Assembly: GCA_943788245.1 (NCBI GenBank)
Contig: CALSPN010000005.1
Coordinates: forward strand, 1 to 64,000
Source: an uncultured Verrucomicrobiae bacterium
Lineage (GTDB): Bacteria > Verrucomicrobiota > Verrucomicrobiia > Limisphaerales > AAA164-E04
Direction: 5' to 3'
DNA: 64,000 nucleotides
Positions 1 through 9,975 of the stretch are shown in pieces (the stretch's first letter is position 1; every line of letters starts with the position of its first letter). The notes beneath the pieces were generated by a model, which had not been told where the DNA came from, made no database searches, and saw only the letters and a list, made by a program, of their open reading frames with translations. Position numbers and translations under genes: made by a program.

Positions 1-621
1 AATACAGCGAGCCTTGAATTCTTGACTTCCTCCTGCAGCCCATCCACTTCAGTATCCAACCACTGATAAGATTGAAAGGCTCTCTCACGCTTCTGATCCA
101 AGATTACGAGCAGAGAAATTATCAAGGAGCTTGTTCGAAATCTGGGCCGCGACACGCGGCGAGGGGTGCTGCACGCTGATTTCAACAAGTCGACTCAAAC
201 GAACAGGTGAAATAGTAATGTCATCGCGAACAGCGTTGATCACATTCTGGGATTGGGCATAGCGACCCTCTTCATCCAAACCGAGGTCTCGGACAACGGA
301 TTCGATCAAGGATCTGCTGAGCAAATTCTTGTATTGGGTCTGCAGGTATTCCTGATCATTGGAATTAAAAACGATGGGCGTTGCTCCATCCATCATGCTG
401 GTGGATTCCTTGTTGATCTGCAGCACCGTCTTGGCCTCAAAAATGGGAGTTGCCTTGACCAAATAAATAATACTGAGAACAAAGACTGAAATGAATGCCG
501 TGATGACCAGCCATCGTCGTTCAAGAACGATATGCCAATAGTGTCGAAGATTCAGATTCTCAGCAACGCTCTGATTCTCCATCGAATGTTGATTGTTAGA
601 TTCCATTGTTGATTGGGTCAC
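1..621 (-). CDS. Wzz/Wzc-like polysaccharide chain-length/export protein, frameshifted, cut by window start
   Basis: N-terminal part of an inner-membrane Wzz-type protein (co-polymerase or tyrosine-kinase subunit of exopolysaccharide export). A short cytoplasmic tail is followed by TM1 at about residues 36-56, then the periplasmic Wzz domain (ATPIFEAKTVLQINK region). The frame from 621 hits a stop at 85. One base near 95-101 is extra: skipping it restores an open frame that runs off position 1 with RERAFQSYQWLDTEV, the coiled-coil start expected of this family. It lies 5 nt after the Wza-like gene and so is in the same operon. Whether a C-terminal kinase domain follows cannot be seen. The intact paralogue is at 17746-19938. 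The indel may be real decay or a sequencing error. Confidence 0.8.
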
Positions 622-626
622 TCAGA

Positions 627-1208
627 TTAGAAAAATCTGGCAGGGACTTTGATTTTGTCTCCAGGCTGAATGAATACTTTCTTGCTGGGGTCTTTGATTT
701 TGAAAAGGTCGTTAAAATCAAATTCCCGCTTTTCGCCGTCCCGGAAGAGTTGAATTCTGGAATCCTTGGCATTTGCCGTGAAGCCTTTGGCATTGGCGAT
801 GGCCTCCACAAGGTCGATTTTCTTTTCGGAGGGAAGCGGGTAGATCCCGTCGATCATGACCTCCCCCATGATGGTGTAGGATTGCTCGTTGTAGACGATC
901 ACAAACACAGAAACGCTGGGTTCCTTGAGGTAACCATCCCTCAGCCGACGTTCGATATCCTGTTCGATTTCTTCCGTCGTTCGACCTTTGACAGGAATGT
1001 CCTTGAGCAGCGGGAAGGTGATATTCCCCGTACCCGACACTCTGAGTCCTTCTTGTGCCAGAGATGGTTCGTCGAAGACAAGGATACGAAGCACGTCCTC
1101 GGGCTGTATTTTGTAATCTGAAGCCACACGGCTCTGCGCATGCAGACCTCCGAGGGATAAGAGGATGCCGACGTGGATGATATGTTGGAGTTTGAGAAGA
1201 GAACTCAT
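627..1208 (-). CDS. Polysaccharide biosynthesis/export protein (Wza-like, Poly_export + SLBB)
   Basis: 193 aa. A signal peptide of about 24 residues (MSSLLKLQH...GGLHA) precedes a Poly_export domain (DYKIQPEDVLRILVFDEPSL, about 31-110) and one SLBB domain (about 112-165, IMGEVMIDGIYPL). It ends in the usual GDKIKVPARFF. Family role: periplasmic or outer-membrane part of the polysaccharide export channel that docks on Wzc. No lipobox Cys is present, unlike the paralogue at 17097-17711. It sits 3 nt after the beta-barrel gene and 5 nt before the Wzc-like gene, so the three are one minus-strand operon. Confidence 0.88.
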   Translation of the reverse strand: MSSLLKLQHIIHVGILLSLGGLHAQSRVASDYKIQPEDVLRILVFDEPSLAQEGLRVSGTGNITFPLLKDIPVKGRTTEEIEQDIERRLRDGYLKEPSVSVFVIVYNEQSYTIMGEVMIDGIYPLPSEKKIDLVEAIANAKGFTANAKDSRIQLFRDGEKREFDFNDLFKIKDPSKKVFIQPGDKIKVPARFF

Positions 1209-1211
1209 GAT

Positions 1212-2465
1212 CTAAAAACCAATGTTTGCGGATAGACTAATCATATTGACCTGATAGTCAATAGAACTCAGCGGTTGAGAAGGTATGTCTGCCGAGAAAT
1301 CGGCAAAAGTGTAGGTCAGACTCGAGGACAACCACTCCTGTATCTGGTAATCGAGGCTGCCACCATAGGAGAAAAATGTGTCGGAACGACCGTTGAGGCT
1401 ACCAGAGGAACCGGAAAAGTCGTTTTGACGGTAATTGCCAAACACGGAAGCAAACCATTTTTCACGATTTCCCAATGCACGGCGCAAGGTCAGACGAATG
1501 TTATCCGATACGGAGGCCGTATGCGCCGCGTCCGCGATTCACTTGATTCGCGCGGGTGTAGGTCAGCGCCAGCATGGTGCGATCCCCAAGCAACTGCTCC
1601 AGCTCAGCCGTCACGGTGGGTGCTCCGGCGCTGATGCCCGTCAGATCCGAACTGCGCTGCTGATATCCGAATTGAAGCGTGCCCGTCAGTTTTTCAGTAA
1701 ACTCACCTTCAGCTCCGATGCTGCCGCCCACAAGGTCCCAGACCCTTTCAGTGCCTCGACCTCCTCCACCAACCGTCGCCTGCTGCCCGTAACTGAGCTG
1801 AGAGAAAAACCGCAGCCCTTCACTGTATTTGAAGCCATAACCGGCAGCCGTATTCCAGTTGGAAATATCTGCAAATGCGGAGGTTTCTGCCTGATCAGTC
1901 TCACTGTAGGTCCCACTGAAATAAATATCGCTCTTGGGCGTCAGATCCAGGCTGACGCGTAATTGATCAGAGAACTGAAGTCGATTGCTTTGTTCGGCAA
2001 TCAATTGTTACCGCCCTGAATACCCGTCAGATAGCTCAAGCTGTGGCTCGTGCTGACGCGCACCTTGCCACTGGTGACCGCTGCCGATAATGCTGCCGCA
2101 TGATCACCCGAACTGACATCGGAATGATCCGCATAAAACCGATGCAGGTAATTGTAGGAAAACGAGAGGGTATTGATGGGGTTTTCGCCAAGGGTGAAAG
2201 TCACTCCCGGTCCGATTTGGTTGATCAGGTCACCTTCCTTGGGACCTGCCAGCAACTGGCGCGATGCATCATCACTGCGAAAGAATACATTGTCGTTGTA
2301 GACCATCCCCCCCGTAAACTGAGGTCTGATATTTACATTACCCACGCGGTAGTGCAGCAAATCCTCTGATTCCAGGGCGCTCAATGGAGCACCGAAACCG
2401 ATCATGCCGGAGAGGAATGCTGCCCCGTGTTTCAGGCGCGGCTTGAATGTGAATGTCTTTTGCAT
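1212..2465 (-). CDS. Outer-membrane beta-barrel protein of the exopolysaccharide locus, two frameshifts
   Basis: Three consecutive minus-strand frames (2465 to 2001, 2004 to 1501, 1540 to 1212) read as one protein of about 417 aa once two indels are repaired. One base is missing near 2005 (...GGNN then LIAEQSNRLQF) and one is extra near 1536 (...TRANQVN then ADAAHTASVSDN). The start is ATG 2465 with a signal peptide. The body alternates polar and aromatic residues like a barrel and ends in an aromatic (NIGF). The length matches the intact 414-aa barrel at 20015-21259, which also sits beside wza/wzc. Expected role: outer-membrane component of polysaccharide secretion; this is inference from context. 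It is either a pseudogene or a victim of sequencing error. Confidence 0.7.
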
Positions 2466-2597
2466 GCGTAAGAATGCTGTATCAGCAGCACAATAGTGCC
2501 TATCTGGGCTCAAAACTGTAAATCGAAATCCCTGCCTTGCTCCTTTGAACGGAGAAAGACAGGTTAAAATGCTCAGCGCTAAGGTTTGGATGATTGT

Positions 2598-3319
2598 TCA
2601 AGTCGCCTGTGACAGTCTTTCCAAATTGCTTCTGAACGGATGACGTTCAGTCGTGTCTTCAGGATTTTTAACCCAATAAGATAGCACGGCTTGCGACAAA
2701 TCCGAAACGGAAATTCCCAAATTAATCAAAAACTGTGAATGCGCCCTGGCCAGACGATAGGCAGGTTGTCTGGATGGAAAGGCAAGTACCTCATCGATGA
2801 GTTCCAAATCAGCGTTGCAAAGAAAGCTACCGTGAAACAAGACACTGGATCGGACCCGACGCTGAGCATTACCGGACACCTTGCGTTCTCCAATGACCAA
2901 ATCAGTATATCCTCTGAGTGCTACTTTCCGCCCCAGACATAGCTCCAGCATGCGGCGCTGCTTTTCCATGATGTATTGATTGGTCAGAGTCACTGAGGCC
3001 ATGGATGGATGATGCGCAACAGGTAGAATCAAACTGTAATTCAGGCATCCCGCATCCAGCAAGACGGTCCCTCCTCCGCTCGTACGTCTCAGAACGGGTA
3101 TGCCCCGTTGACGGCAAAGCGCCATGTGAACCTCGCGATCAGGTCGGTTGGAATAGCCCAGCACTACGCGTTGGCTTCATTCACTACCCATGTCCGGATA
3201 CTGGGCCCGATTTGCCCGTCTTCGCAAGCTCTCAAAAGGTATTCGTCCCAGATCAACTGCTCCTTGACCGTGGCTGCCCCCACGTTCACTCGGCAGATTT
3301 CGTCCCAGTCCATGCGCAT
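2598..3319 (-). CDS. Lipoate-protein ligase A / octanoyltransferase family (BPL_LplA_LipB), one frameshift
   Basis: About 240 aa after repairing one missing base near 3167 (...VVNEANA joins VVLGYSNRPDREVH). Cofactor-transferase signatures: RRTSGGGTVLLDAGCLNYSL (substrate-binding loop) and the catalytic Lys in ERKVSGNAQRR, followed by LFHGSFL. The family attaches lipoyl or octanoyl groups to E2 and GcvH proteins. ATG 3319 (MRMDWDEIC) is the likely start, with ATG 3313 as an alternative. Both lie inside the 3' end of the FG-GAP gene, so the two genes overlap by about 34 nt. LplA versus LipM-type octanoyltransferase cannot be decided from sequence alone. Confidence 0.75.
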
Positions 3320-5673
3320 TGCGGGTAAAGGATCACTCGATCGTGCACGATCAGCACAAATCCAGGAGTCCATCTCCAGTAAAATCGGCGATGACCCCTT
3401 CTTTGGGCTCGGGAAAGGCCGCCCCCTGATTGCGATAACTTCGCTTTTCGAAAACAGACCATTGATTCAGTGGCGCAAGCGACTGATCTGGCTCGAGTTG
3501 GAAGCATTCCACCCTATGCTCACTGGTTTCCAGAGCAAACACCTCGGGCATGCCATCCTGATCGAAATCACCAGTCAGCAGAGATTGCAATCTCGCTTCT
3601 CTGGCCATGGAACGTTGCTCGCCTATTGGTTTCAATAGTGGAGATTGACCCCCTATCGTATTCAATGTTGCTCCATCTTTACCTTCGCAAAGCAACAGAA
3701 TCTCCTGACTTCCTTCATTCTCAAGTTGTTGTAAACGAACCAATTCATTCACGGCCATGTCCTGACTGCTGATCACTCTCCAAACTCCCTTGGAATCTTG
3801 CTCAGCTACATGCAAGCGCGATCCAGAAACATCAAATAAAGCCACACTTGTTTCGGATCCTTCATCATCTTGCAAAACGACGCCCGATCGCAGATTGGAA
3901 GTATTGGATGGACCGTTGATCTGCCCGACAACTTGCAGTGCCCACTCCAATGTGGGCGTATCCGTATCATTGGAAAGAGTTCGAGATGTCATATTGTAAG
4001 CTCGCACCATGTTCTTGAAAGGCATGATCAATTCCGATCGGCCGTCCGCGTTTAGATCCCCACTGGTAGCCCAACCTCCCTGCCAGGAACCTCCCGGTGG
4101 AGCTAACTCAATCGTTTCGTAAATATCATCTGCCTGCTGACGCAGGCAGATCAAAGGTTCATAGGGCGTAAAAATGAGGCAATCCACCCAATCATCCTGA
4201 TCCAGATCATGCAGCATGAGTCGCTCAGGAATGCCCTTCAACCTACCTTGGAACGATTGTGTCTGCATGCTCAGGTCAGATCCAATCGTGGAGACCGCCC
4301 AGCCTTGATCGTTTTCGTGCAATACCACGAGAGACGGCGATGAATGTCCCGCTCCAGCTGTTTGGCCCTGCATCACAAGAGGCTTGCTCAGGGAGGGAAG
4401 CTTTTCGGGGTAGGTCATGGTCTTGCTCACGGAATCCCAATGAGCGTGCCCTATCTGATCCTCATCTTTGCTGAGCAAAAAAACCTCCAAACCCCCATCT
4501 CGCCCCCAATCCATCACAGTCAGTTCCTGCACTCCCGTCAAAGAGGGAAAAATGCGCGGCTCATCCCAGCCTTCCTGCTGGTTGGAGAGAAAGACGTTTA
4601 GAAGTCCTGCATCGGGGTCCGAAACAAGGCAGTCATCCCGACCATCCCCATTCATATCTGCCCAACAAACACCTCGTTTGATACCTGAAAATTCAGGGAA
4701 GCGAATCATCTGCAGAGCGCCTGAGTCCGTTTTTTCTGTCGGATTTTGCGCTTGGTCGTGATCCCAGCTCATAGGCCAAGATCTGGTCCAGATGATCGGA
4801 TATCGCCAACATTTGCACCTTGCCATGATGGGTATCATGCTGCCAAAAAACCTTCGCAAACGGAATCGAAGGCACTTGGATAAAATTACCGAAGGATGTC
4901 GCGTTTCTGAGGCAAACATACAGACCGTCTTTCCGATTCGGGACATGAAAAACAAGATCCAATTGATGATCCTGATTCACGTCGACAGGTTCAAAGGATG
5001 TAACACCACTGGGAATTTGAATGTTTCGGGGCTGATCAAACTGTCTTCCTCCCTTGTTGTAAAAAATCGACACCCGGGACTCACATAACAGAGCGATATC
5101 AGGCAGGGCGTCCATGTTCAAATCTCTGATCATGAGCGATTTCAAACCTGGAATACCATCTGTTACACGCCATGCTGTCTTTTCACTCCAGGCTCCCTCC
5201 TTCCCGTTCCATAGAACAGTCAAGGTTTCGCGATCATCATAAAAAATAATCTCAGGCAGGCCATCCTGATCCAATGCACCCGCAACAAGTGCTTTGGGAC
5301 GGCTTTGAATCAGAATCGATTTTGTTTTGAATCTGGAATCTGGAGGCAATCGATTGACCCCATCATTGACGTTTTTCCAGCCTTGCCGGTTCCCTTCCGG
5401 GTTTGCACCCTCATGGCCCGTTTGGTTGAGGAGTAATGTCAATTCGGATTTCCGTGGATTGGAGACAATCAGATCGCTCAGGCCATCATTATTGGCATCC
5501 AGTGAGCAGACCAACTGAATCTGGGATTCAACGGGAAACATTTCCAGGGGTCCAAAGCCCCAATGTGTCGCTTCTGTGCCTTCCGCGATCAGGCTACTGA
5601 ACGACAGGAACAATGAAACAAAGACACAGGCAACAGCCTGAGCAGCGCGCACTTTACTGATGAGAAAGCTCAT
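3286..5673 (-). CDS. Secreted FG-GAP/VCBS repeat protein, two frameshifts
   Basis: About 795 aa after repairing one extra base near 4770 and one missing base near 3357. The repaired C-terminus is LIVHDRVILYPQ followed by about 10 residues. A signal peptide covers about residues 1-31 (MSFLISKVRAAQAVACVFVS...). At least eight Ca-binding-loop motifs of the FG-GAP type are visible: DANNDGLSD, DLNMDALPD, DVNQDHQLD, DMNGDGRDD, DLDQDDWVD, DLNADGRSE, DFDQDGMPE, DFTGDGLLD. The likely fold is a secreted beta-propeller, role unknown. ATG 5673 follows the YjbQ stop by 1 nt and the 3' end overlaps the ligase start, so it is co-transcribed with both. The frameshifts may be sequencing errors. Confidence 0.75.
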
Positions 5674-5674
5674 A

Positions 5675-6100
5675 TCAATCGCCTACCAGATGCCCAACGA
5701 TCTGGCGGTTGTGAGGATGAGTGCGATGTTCCCATAAATAGATGCCCTGCCAGGTTCCCAGCAACAAGCGACCGTCCGCAAAAGGAATGCTCAGATGCAC
5801 GGATGTCAATGCCGCCCTGACATGGGCTGGCATGTCATCGGGCCCCTCAAGGGTGTGGTCGTATATGGAGTCACCATCGGGACATAATCTTTTGAAAAAT
5901 CGTTCGAGATCAACTTTCACATCCGGATCTGCATTTTCCTGTATGAGAAGTGACGCAGAAGTGTGCCTCAGCAAGAGGTGCACCAGACCTTCGGTCATTT
6001 GACTGGCCTGAACCCAGGATTGGACATCTGAAGTGATTTCAAAAAGACCACGCCCGGGAGTGGACACATCCAGCCGCTTTTGAATCTGATTTAAAGACAT
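5675..6100 (-). CDS. YjbQ family protein (UPF0047)
   Basis: About 141 aa from ATG 6100 (MSLNQIQKRLDVST); an upstream in-frame ATG at 6148 would run into the preceding TPR gene. Family marks: LLLRHTSASLLIQENADPDVKVDLE, DDMPAHVRAALTSV, GTWQGIYLWEHR. YjbQ proteins are compact trimers with a proposed metal site; some have weak thiamine-phosphate synthase activity, and their physiological role is unsettled. It lies between the TPR gene and the FG-GAP gene with tight spacing (1 nt to the latter). Confidence 0.88.
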   Translation of the reverse strand: MSLNQIQKRLDVSTPGRGLFEITSDVQSWVQASQMTEGLVHLLLRHTSASLLIQENADPDVKVDLERFFKRLCPDGDSIYDHTLEGPDDMPAHVRAALTSVHLSIPFADGRLLLGTWQGIYLWEHRTHPHNRQIVGHLVGD

Positions 6101-6137
6101 CCGGAAACCCAAAAAATACTCGCAAACCAGAACCGGC

Positions 6138-7787
6138 TTACTCGGCACCCTCGATCAATCGCTCAAGACGAGGATCTTTGCTGTGCCCGGCCTGAAGTGC
6201 CAATTGGTAATGATATTTTGCCAGCTCTTTGAAAGGGGGATCTTGAGACGCGTATACCACGGCGAGATTGATATGCGCATCGGTGTATTCAGGCTGCAGC
6301 TGAACGGCCTTCCGCAAGGCAGCTTCACCTGATTCACGCTGTCCCAACTCGCTGAGAACCACACCAAGATGATTTTGGACTTCGGCATCATCAGGATCAA
6401 GCTTGGCTGCCTGTGAAAGATACTCCAAGGCACCATCAAAATCGCTTTGGTTAATCTTCAATAATCCTGACAAGAATAGGGCATATGTTTGTTGAGGGTC
6501 AATGGACAGGGCTTGCTGCAATGTCGATTCCGCGTCGCCAGTGGCGTTCATTTGAATCTGGATCAAAGCTAGATTTGCCAGAGTGGACACATCGTTAGGA
6601 GCTAATTTTATAATTGCCTTGAAACGATCCGCAGCCGTTGCCAGGTCCCCTGCCCCTGCAGCCTGCCTTGCCTGGGCTTCGAGTCGGGCAGCGGATGCAG
6701 TTTGCTCGGCGTTTAAATTACGCATGGGAGATTCGCCAGCTACCTGCATTTTCATTTGATCCGGACTCTGCTTCTGCATCAGGGCGAGTTCTTCGGAGAG
6801 ATAAGGAACTCTTTCAGCTTCATAGGCCGCAAGCTTCGCCTCAAGCCAAGGGTCATTGCTCTTTTTATCACGCCGAGAAAAAGGCCACCATCTCCAAGCA
6901 CCGCGACGTGCTTTTCTTGGTGCGGAAATTACTTTCTGGGGAGCCGGCGAGGGAGTGTTACTGACCATGTCCTGGGACTTTCTGCGAAGAAGCGCATTCT
7001 GCTCCATTAATTCCTGAACCAATTGATCTCGATTTTGACCCGCTTCCGAATCATTGATTCCGGAGGGCGGAGTCATCTCCTTACGCAACGAGGCGATTAA
7101 ACTTTGCTGCTGCTCAATGGTTCCCTGAGCAGCATCTAATTGCTGGCGCAATGCGTTCGTTTTCGAGGAATCTTCTGTCTGACCGGAAGCTTGAGAAGCA
7201 TCTGCTTCTTGCTCCAATTTGACCATCAGCAGCTGCTTTTCTTTTTGCAAGTCCATGATGCGGTTTTCAGCCTGCTGCAATTCTTCGGGATTGAATCCAG
7301 CAGGTTTGGCGGACATGGCCTCTCGCAGCTTCGATATGTATAAGCGGTTTTCTTCCTGCAACTGTTCTACGCGCAGATTCAGTGCCTGCACTTGACCACC
7401 AAGCTCATTTGTTGCTTCCGCTACAACGGCTTGAATTTTCTCTTCCTGATCATCTGTCAAGTCATCGCTCTTGGCTGCAGGCGTGGATTGAATGACCGCA
7501 GGTTTGGGCAGGCTGCCCATCTGTCGCGCAACGTATCTTGTGCGGAATTGAATGACACGCTGGTTCCAGTTCGGATTGGTTTTCTGAAAAGTTTGCAGCT
7601 GGTTGGCCGCCGCTGCGTAGGCGGTTGCAGCCTGATCCGATAGTCCCGTATCACGGTACTGATCGGCCTGCTTAATTAGCTTGTAAATGGCAATGTAATC
7701 TTCATCCGCACTTTGCGCCCGCGCAGTGTTGAGGACCATCGTAAGAGCAAAAAGGCAACACACCGACCAAGTAAAAATTTTGTTCAT
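6138..7787 (-). CDS. Exported coiled-coil and TPR-repeat protein
   Basis: 549 aa from ATG 7787 (MNKIFTWSVCCLFALTMVLNTARA signal peptide); an in-frame ATG at 7883 would give a 32-residue non-hydrophobic leader and is less likely. After the signal come an alpha-helical stretch, a long Gln/Glu-rich coiled coil (about 120-270), a basic linker (PRKARRGAWRWWPFSRRDKK) and at least four TPR units in the last 180 residues (AARLEAQARQAAGAGDLATAADRF, LANLALIQIQMNATGDAESTL and so on). Probably a periplasmic scaffold. First gene of the minus-strand run that continues through YjbQ, FG-GAP and the ligase. Confidence 0.8.
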   Translation of the reverse strand: MNKIFTWSVCCLFALTMVLNTARAQSADEDYIAIYKLIKQADQYRDTGLSDQAATAYAAAANQLQTFQKTNPNWNQRVIQFRTRYVARQMGSLPKPAVIQSTPAAKSDDLTDDQEEKIQAVVAEATNELGGQVQALNLRVEQLQEENRLYISKLREAMSAKPAGFNPEELQQAENRIMDLQKEKQLLMVKLEQEADASQASGQTEDSSKTNALRQQLDAAQGTIEQQQSLIASLRKEMTPPSGINDSEAGQNRDQLVQELMEQNALLRRKSQDMVSNTPSPAPQKVISAPRKARRGAWRWWPFSRRDKKSNDPWLEAKLAAYEAERVPYLSEELALMQKQSPDQMKMQVAGESPMRNLNAEQTASAARLEAQARQAAGAGDLATAADRFKAIIKLAPNDVSTLANLALIQIQMNATGDAESTLQQALSIDPQQTYALFLSGLLKINQSDFDGALEYLSQAAKLDPDDAEVQNHLGVVLSELGQRESGEAALRKAVQLQPEYTDAHINLAVVYASQDPPFKELAKYHYQLALQAGHSKDPRLERLIEGAE

Positions 7788-7946
7788 ATTCTGTTTTATA
7801 AAATCATCGTTAGCCCACGCGATCGAGTCGTGACAATTGCATCTTTGTTCCACTGGACCGCTCTGACGGATAAACCCATACATTTATGGACGGCGAATTG
7901 ACAGACGTCAACGCCTCTGTTACCTATCATTATTCTCGAAAAGCGT

Positions 7947-8570
7947 ATGGCGACCGTTTTGGAACAACCTGTATTGGTGCTCAACCGTCTCTGGCAGGCC
8001 GTGAATGTCTGCTCGGCTCGCCGGGCGCTCACCCTTCTTTTTGAAGGCAGGGCTCAAGTAGTCAACGAATCCACCTCTGGAGATTACCAAACGTATTCCT
8101 TTCACGAGTGGAGGGATTTTTCCACTGATTTTTGCTCAGCAACAACAGAGCAAATCCATACGATCTCTTTCAAAATAGCAATCCCCAAGGTCATATTGTT
8201 AATGGTTTATGACCGATTTCCGAAGAAAGAAGTCAAATTCACACGGCACAACCTCTTTGAAAGAGACCACAACACATGTCAGTACTGCGGCAAGACATTG
8301 GGCAGAAAATTGCTAAACCTGGACCACGTTATACCTCGAGACCACGGAGGACCTACCAGCTGGGAAAATATCGTATGCTCTTGCATTCCCTGCAACACGC
8401 GCAAGGCCAACCGGACTCCGCATGAAGCAGGCATGCACCTGATCAAACAACCCAAACGCCCGAAATGGCGACCTTATGTCCAAATCAATCTCTCATTCCC
8501 GGGACATTCAAGTTGGCGTCACTTCCTGGATGTTGCTTATTGGAATGTTGAAATTGGCGAAGACACTTGA
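7947..8570 (+). CDS. HNH endonuclease family protein
   Basis: 207 aa. The N-terminal domain (about 1-95, VLVLNRLWQAVNVCSARRALTLL) is typical of a widespread bacterial HNH group. The HNH fold follows at about 105-160: CQYCGK zinc-binding pair, LDHVIPRDHGG with the catalytic His, SWENIV, then C..CN..K. The C-terminal tail includes WRPYVQ. These chromosomal HNH proteins are common and their cellular role is mostly unknown. Divergent from the TPR gene; converges with the RelE-like gene 25 nt downstream. Confidence 0.9.
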   Translation: MATVLEQPVLVLNRLWQAVNVCSARRALTLLFEGRAQVVNESTSGDYQTYSFHEWRDFSTDFCSATTEQIHTISFKIAIPKVILLMVYDRFPKKEVKFTRHNLFERDHNTCQYCGKTLGRKLLNLDHVIPRDHGGPTSWENIVCSCIPCNTRKANRTPHEAGMHLIKQPKRPKWRPYVQINLSFPGHSSWRHFLDVAYWNVEIGEDT

Positions 8571-8595
8571 TCATACCGCTTGCAGGGCGGTCTCT

Positions 8596-8961
8596 TTACT
8601 TCGAAGAACCAGAGCTGACATCCATGAGTTCCCAGAACTTGGGATTTTCCTGCAATGCCTCGTCTTCACCCAGAGGCAGGCTGGATCGAAACAGAAAATC
8701 CTTCAGCGTGTTCTTGTTCAAAATACGGTGAATGATGATTCCCAGCTCGCAGCGCTCAAAATAAACACGGTAATCTCCTAACCGATAACGATATAACTGT
8801 TTACCCTGACGTTCCAATTTCCCAAAGCGATCCAAATCCTTGGAACGCACGTCCTGCGGAAACCCACGGAAATCACCAAGAATGTCCAACTGCAATTCTT
8901 TGGGCATTTTCGACAGTTCATGCGAACTGGTCGGGTTGAAAATGATTTGAAATGGAATCAT
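8596..8961 (-). CDS. RelE/ParE-superfamily protein with C-terminal extension
   Basis: 121 aa. The first 85 residues fit the RelE/ParE toxin fold (FNPTSSHELSKMPKELQLDIL helix; QLYRYRLGDYRVYFERCELGIIIHRILNKNT beta sheet). About 35 extra residues follow (SSLPLGEDEALQENPKFWELMDVSS), which are unusual for a toxin. No antitoxin gene is present on either side: the HNH gene converges on one side and the isomerase is on the other. It may be a domesticated or housekeeping member, not a toxin-antitoxin system. Function not assigned. Confidence 0.72.
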   Translation of the reverse strand: MIPFQIIFNPTSSHELSKMPKELQLDILGDFRGFPQDVRSKDLDRFGKLERQGKQLYRYRLGDYRVYFERCELGIIIHRILNKNTLKDFLFRSSLPLGEDEALQENPKFWELMDVSSGSSK

Positions 8962-9027
8962 GCGCTTTTGGATTATGAAAAACGAACAGACATGAAGCCT
9001 GCCCGATCTGAATGCGTGATCATATGG

Positions 9028-9930
9028 TTAACTCAGCTCGTCACGTACCTTTTCGAGGAGGTTCTTGGTCGCCTGGATTCCCTGTTTCTCAGACAACTTG
9101 CTCCCTTCATATTCGATACCCACGAAGCCGCTGTATTTGGCAGCAAGGACGATCTTCATCATCTTACGGTAATCAGTGTGCACTTCATTACCCTCAGCAT
9201 CAAAATCGTGTGATTTTGCGCTCACTGCATGGGCATATGGCATCAGCTCCTTGACCCCCTGATAACGGTCATACATCTCATCGTTGCTGACGCGGAAATT
9301 CCCAAAATCCGGAAGTGTCCCACAGTTAGCCAAATCAACTTTCTTCATCACACCCGCCAACCAGGCACCATTTGAGGACAAGCCTCCATGATTTTCTACG
9401 ATAACACCAATGCGGTAAGACTCTGCAAAGGAGGCAAGCGCAGAAAGCCCTTCAGCGGCCCGGTCCATTTGCTCATCGTAGGACCCCTGGTTACCCGTGG
9501 CCGCATTCACGCGAATAGAGTGACATCCCAGGAACTTGGCAGCTTCCACCCACTTGTGGTGGTTTTCCACGGCCTGCTGACGCTTTTTTTCATCCGCATC
9601 TCCAAGGTTGCCTTCTCCGTCAATCATGATCAACAGGCTACGAACCCCTTCACCTTCAGCGCGCCGGCGCATTTCCATCAAATAGTTACCGTTGGTAGCC
9701 TTGTCCTTGAAAAACTGATTTACATACTCAACTGCCTCAATGCCAAACTCTCTTTTGGCAACTTTTGCGTAATCAAGGTGATCCATCTTGCTGGCAAAAA
9801 GCGTTTTGTGAAGGGACCATTGAGCGACGGATATTTCGAAAAGGGGCCCTTTGGCTGCGCCAAATACTGGGGTCGTTGACAATGCGCCCAGAGCCAGTCC
9901 TGCTTGTTTGATAAAATGACGACGTTGCAT
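9028..9930 (-). CDS. Tat-exported sugar phosphate isomerase/epimerase-like TIM barrel
   Basis: 300 aa. The N-terminus has a twin-arginine signal ([17 protein letters not shown]). The rest is a xylose-isomerase-like (AP-endonuclease 2) TIM barrel with acidic metal ligands at strand ends: [21 protein letters not shown] and GIEYEG. Such exported members are abundant in Verrucomicrobiota and Planctomycetota, usually acting on sugars or sugar acids; the substrate here is unknown. It follows the MFS symporter by 45 nt and is probably co-transcribed with it. Confidence 0.85.
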   Translation of the reverse strand: MQRRHFIKQAGLALGALSTTPVFGAAKGPLFEISVAQWSLHKTLFASKMDHLDYAKVAKREFGIEAVEYVNQFFKDKATNGNYLMEMRRRAEGEGVRSLLIMIDGEGNLGDADEKKRQQAVENHHKWVEAAKFLGCHSIRVNAATGNQGSYDEQMDRAAEGLSALASFAESYRIGVIVENHGGLSSNGAWLAGVMKKVDLANCGTLPDFGNFRVSNDEMYDRYQGVKELMPYAHAVSAKSHDFDAEGNEVHTDYRKMMKIVLAAKYSGFVGIEYEGSKLSEKQGIQATKNLLEKVRDELS

Positions 9931-9975
9931 GGATTGTTTTATATTAAAATTATGGGTTGATTTGTAATGATAATG

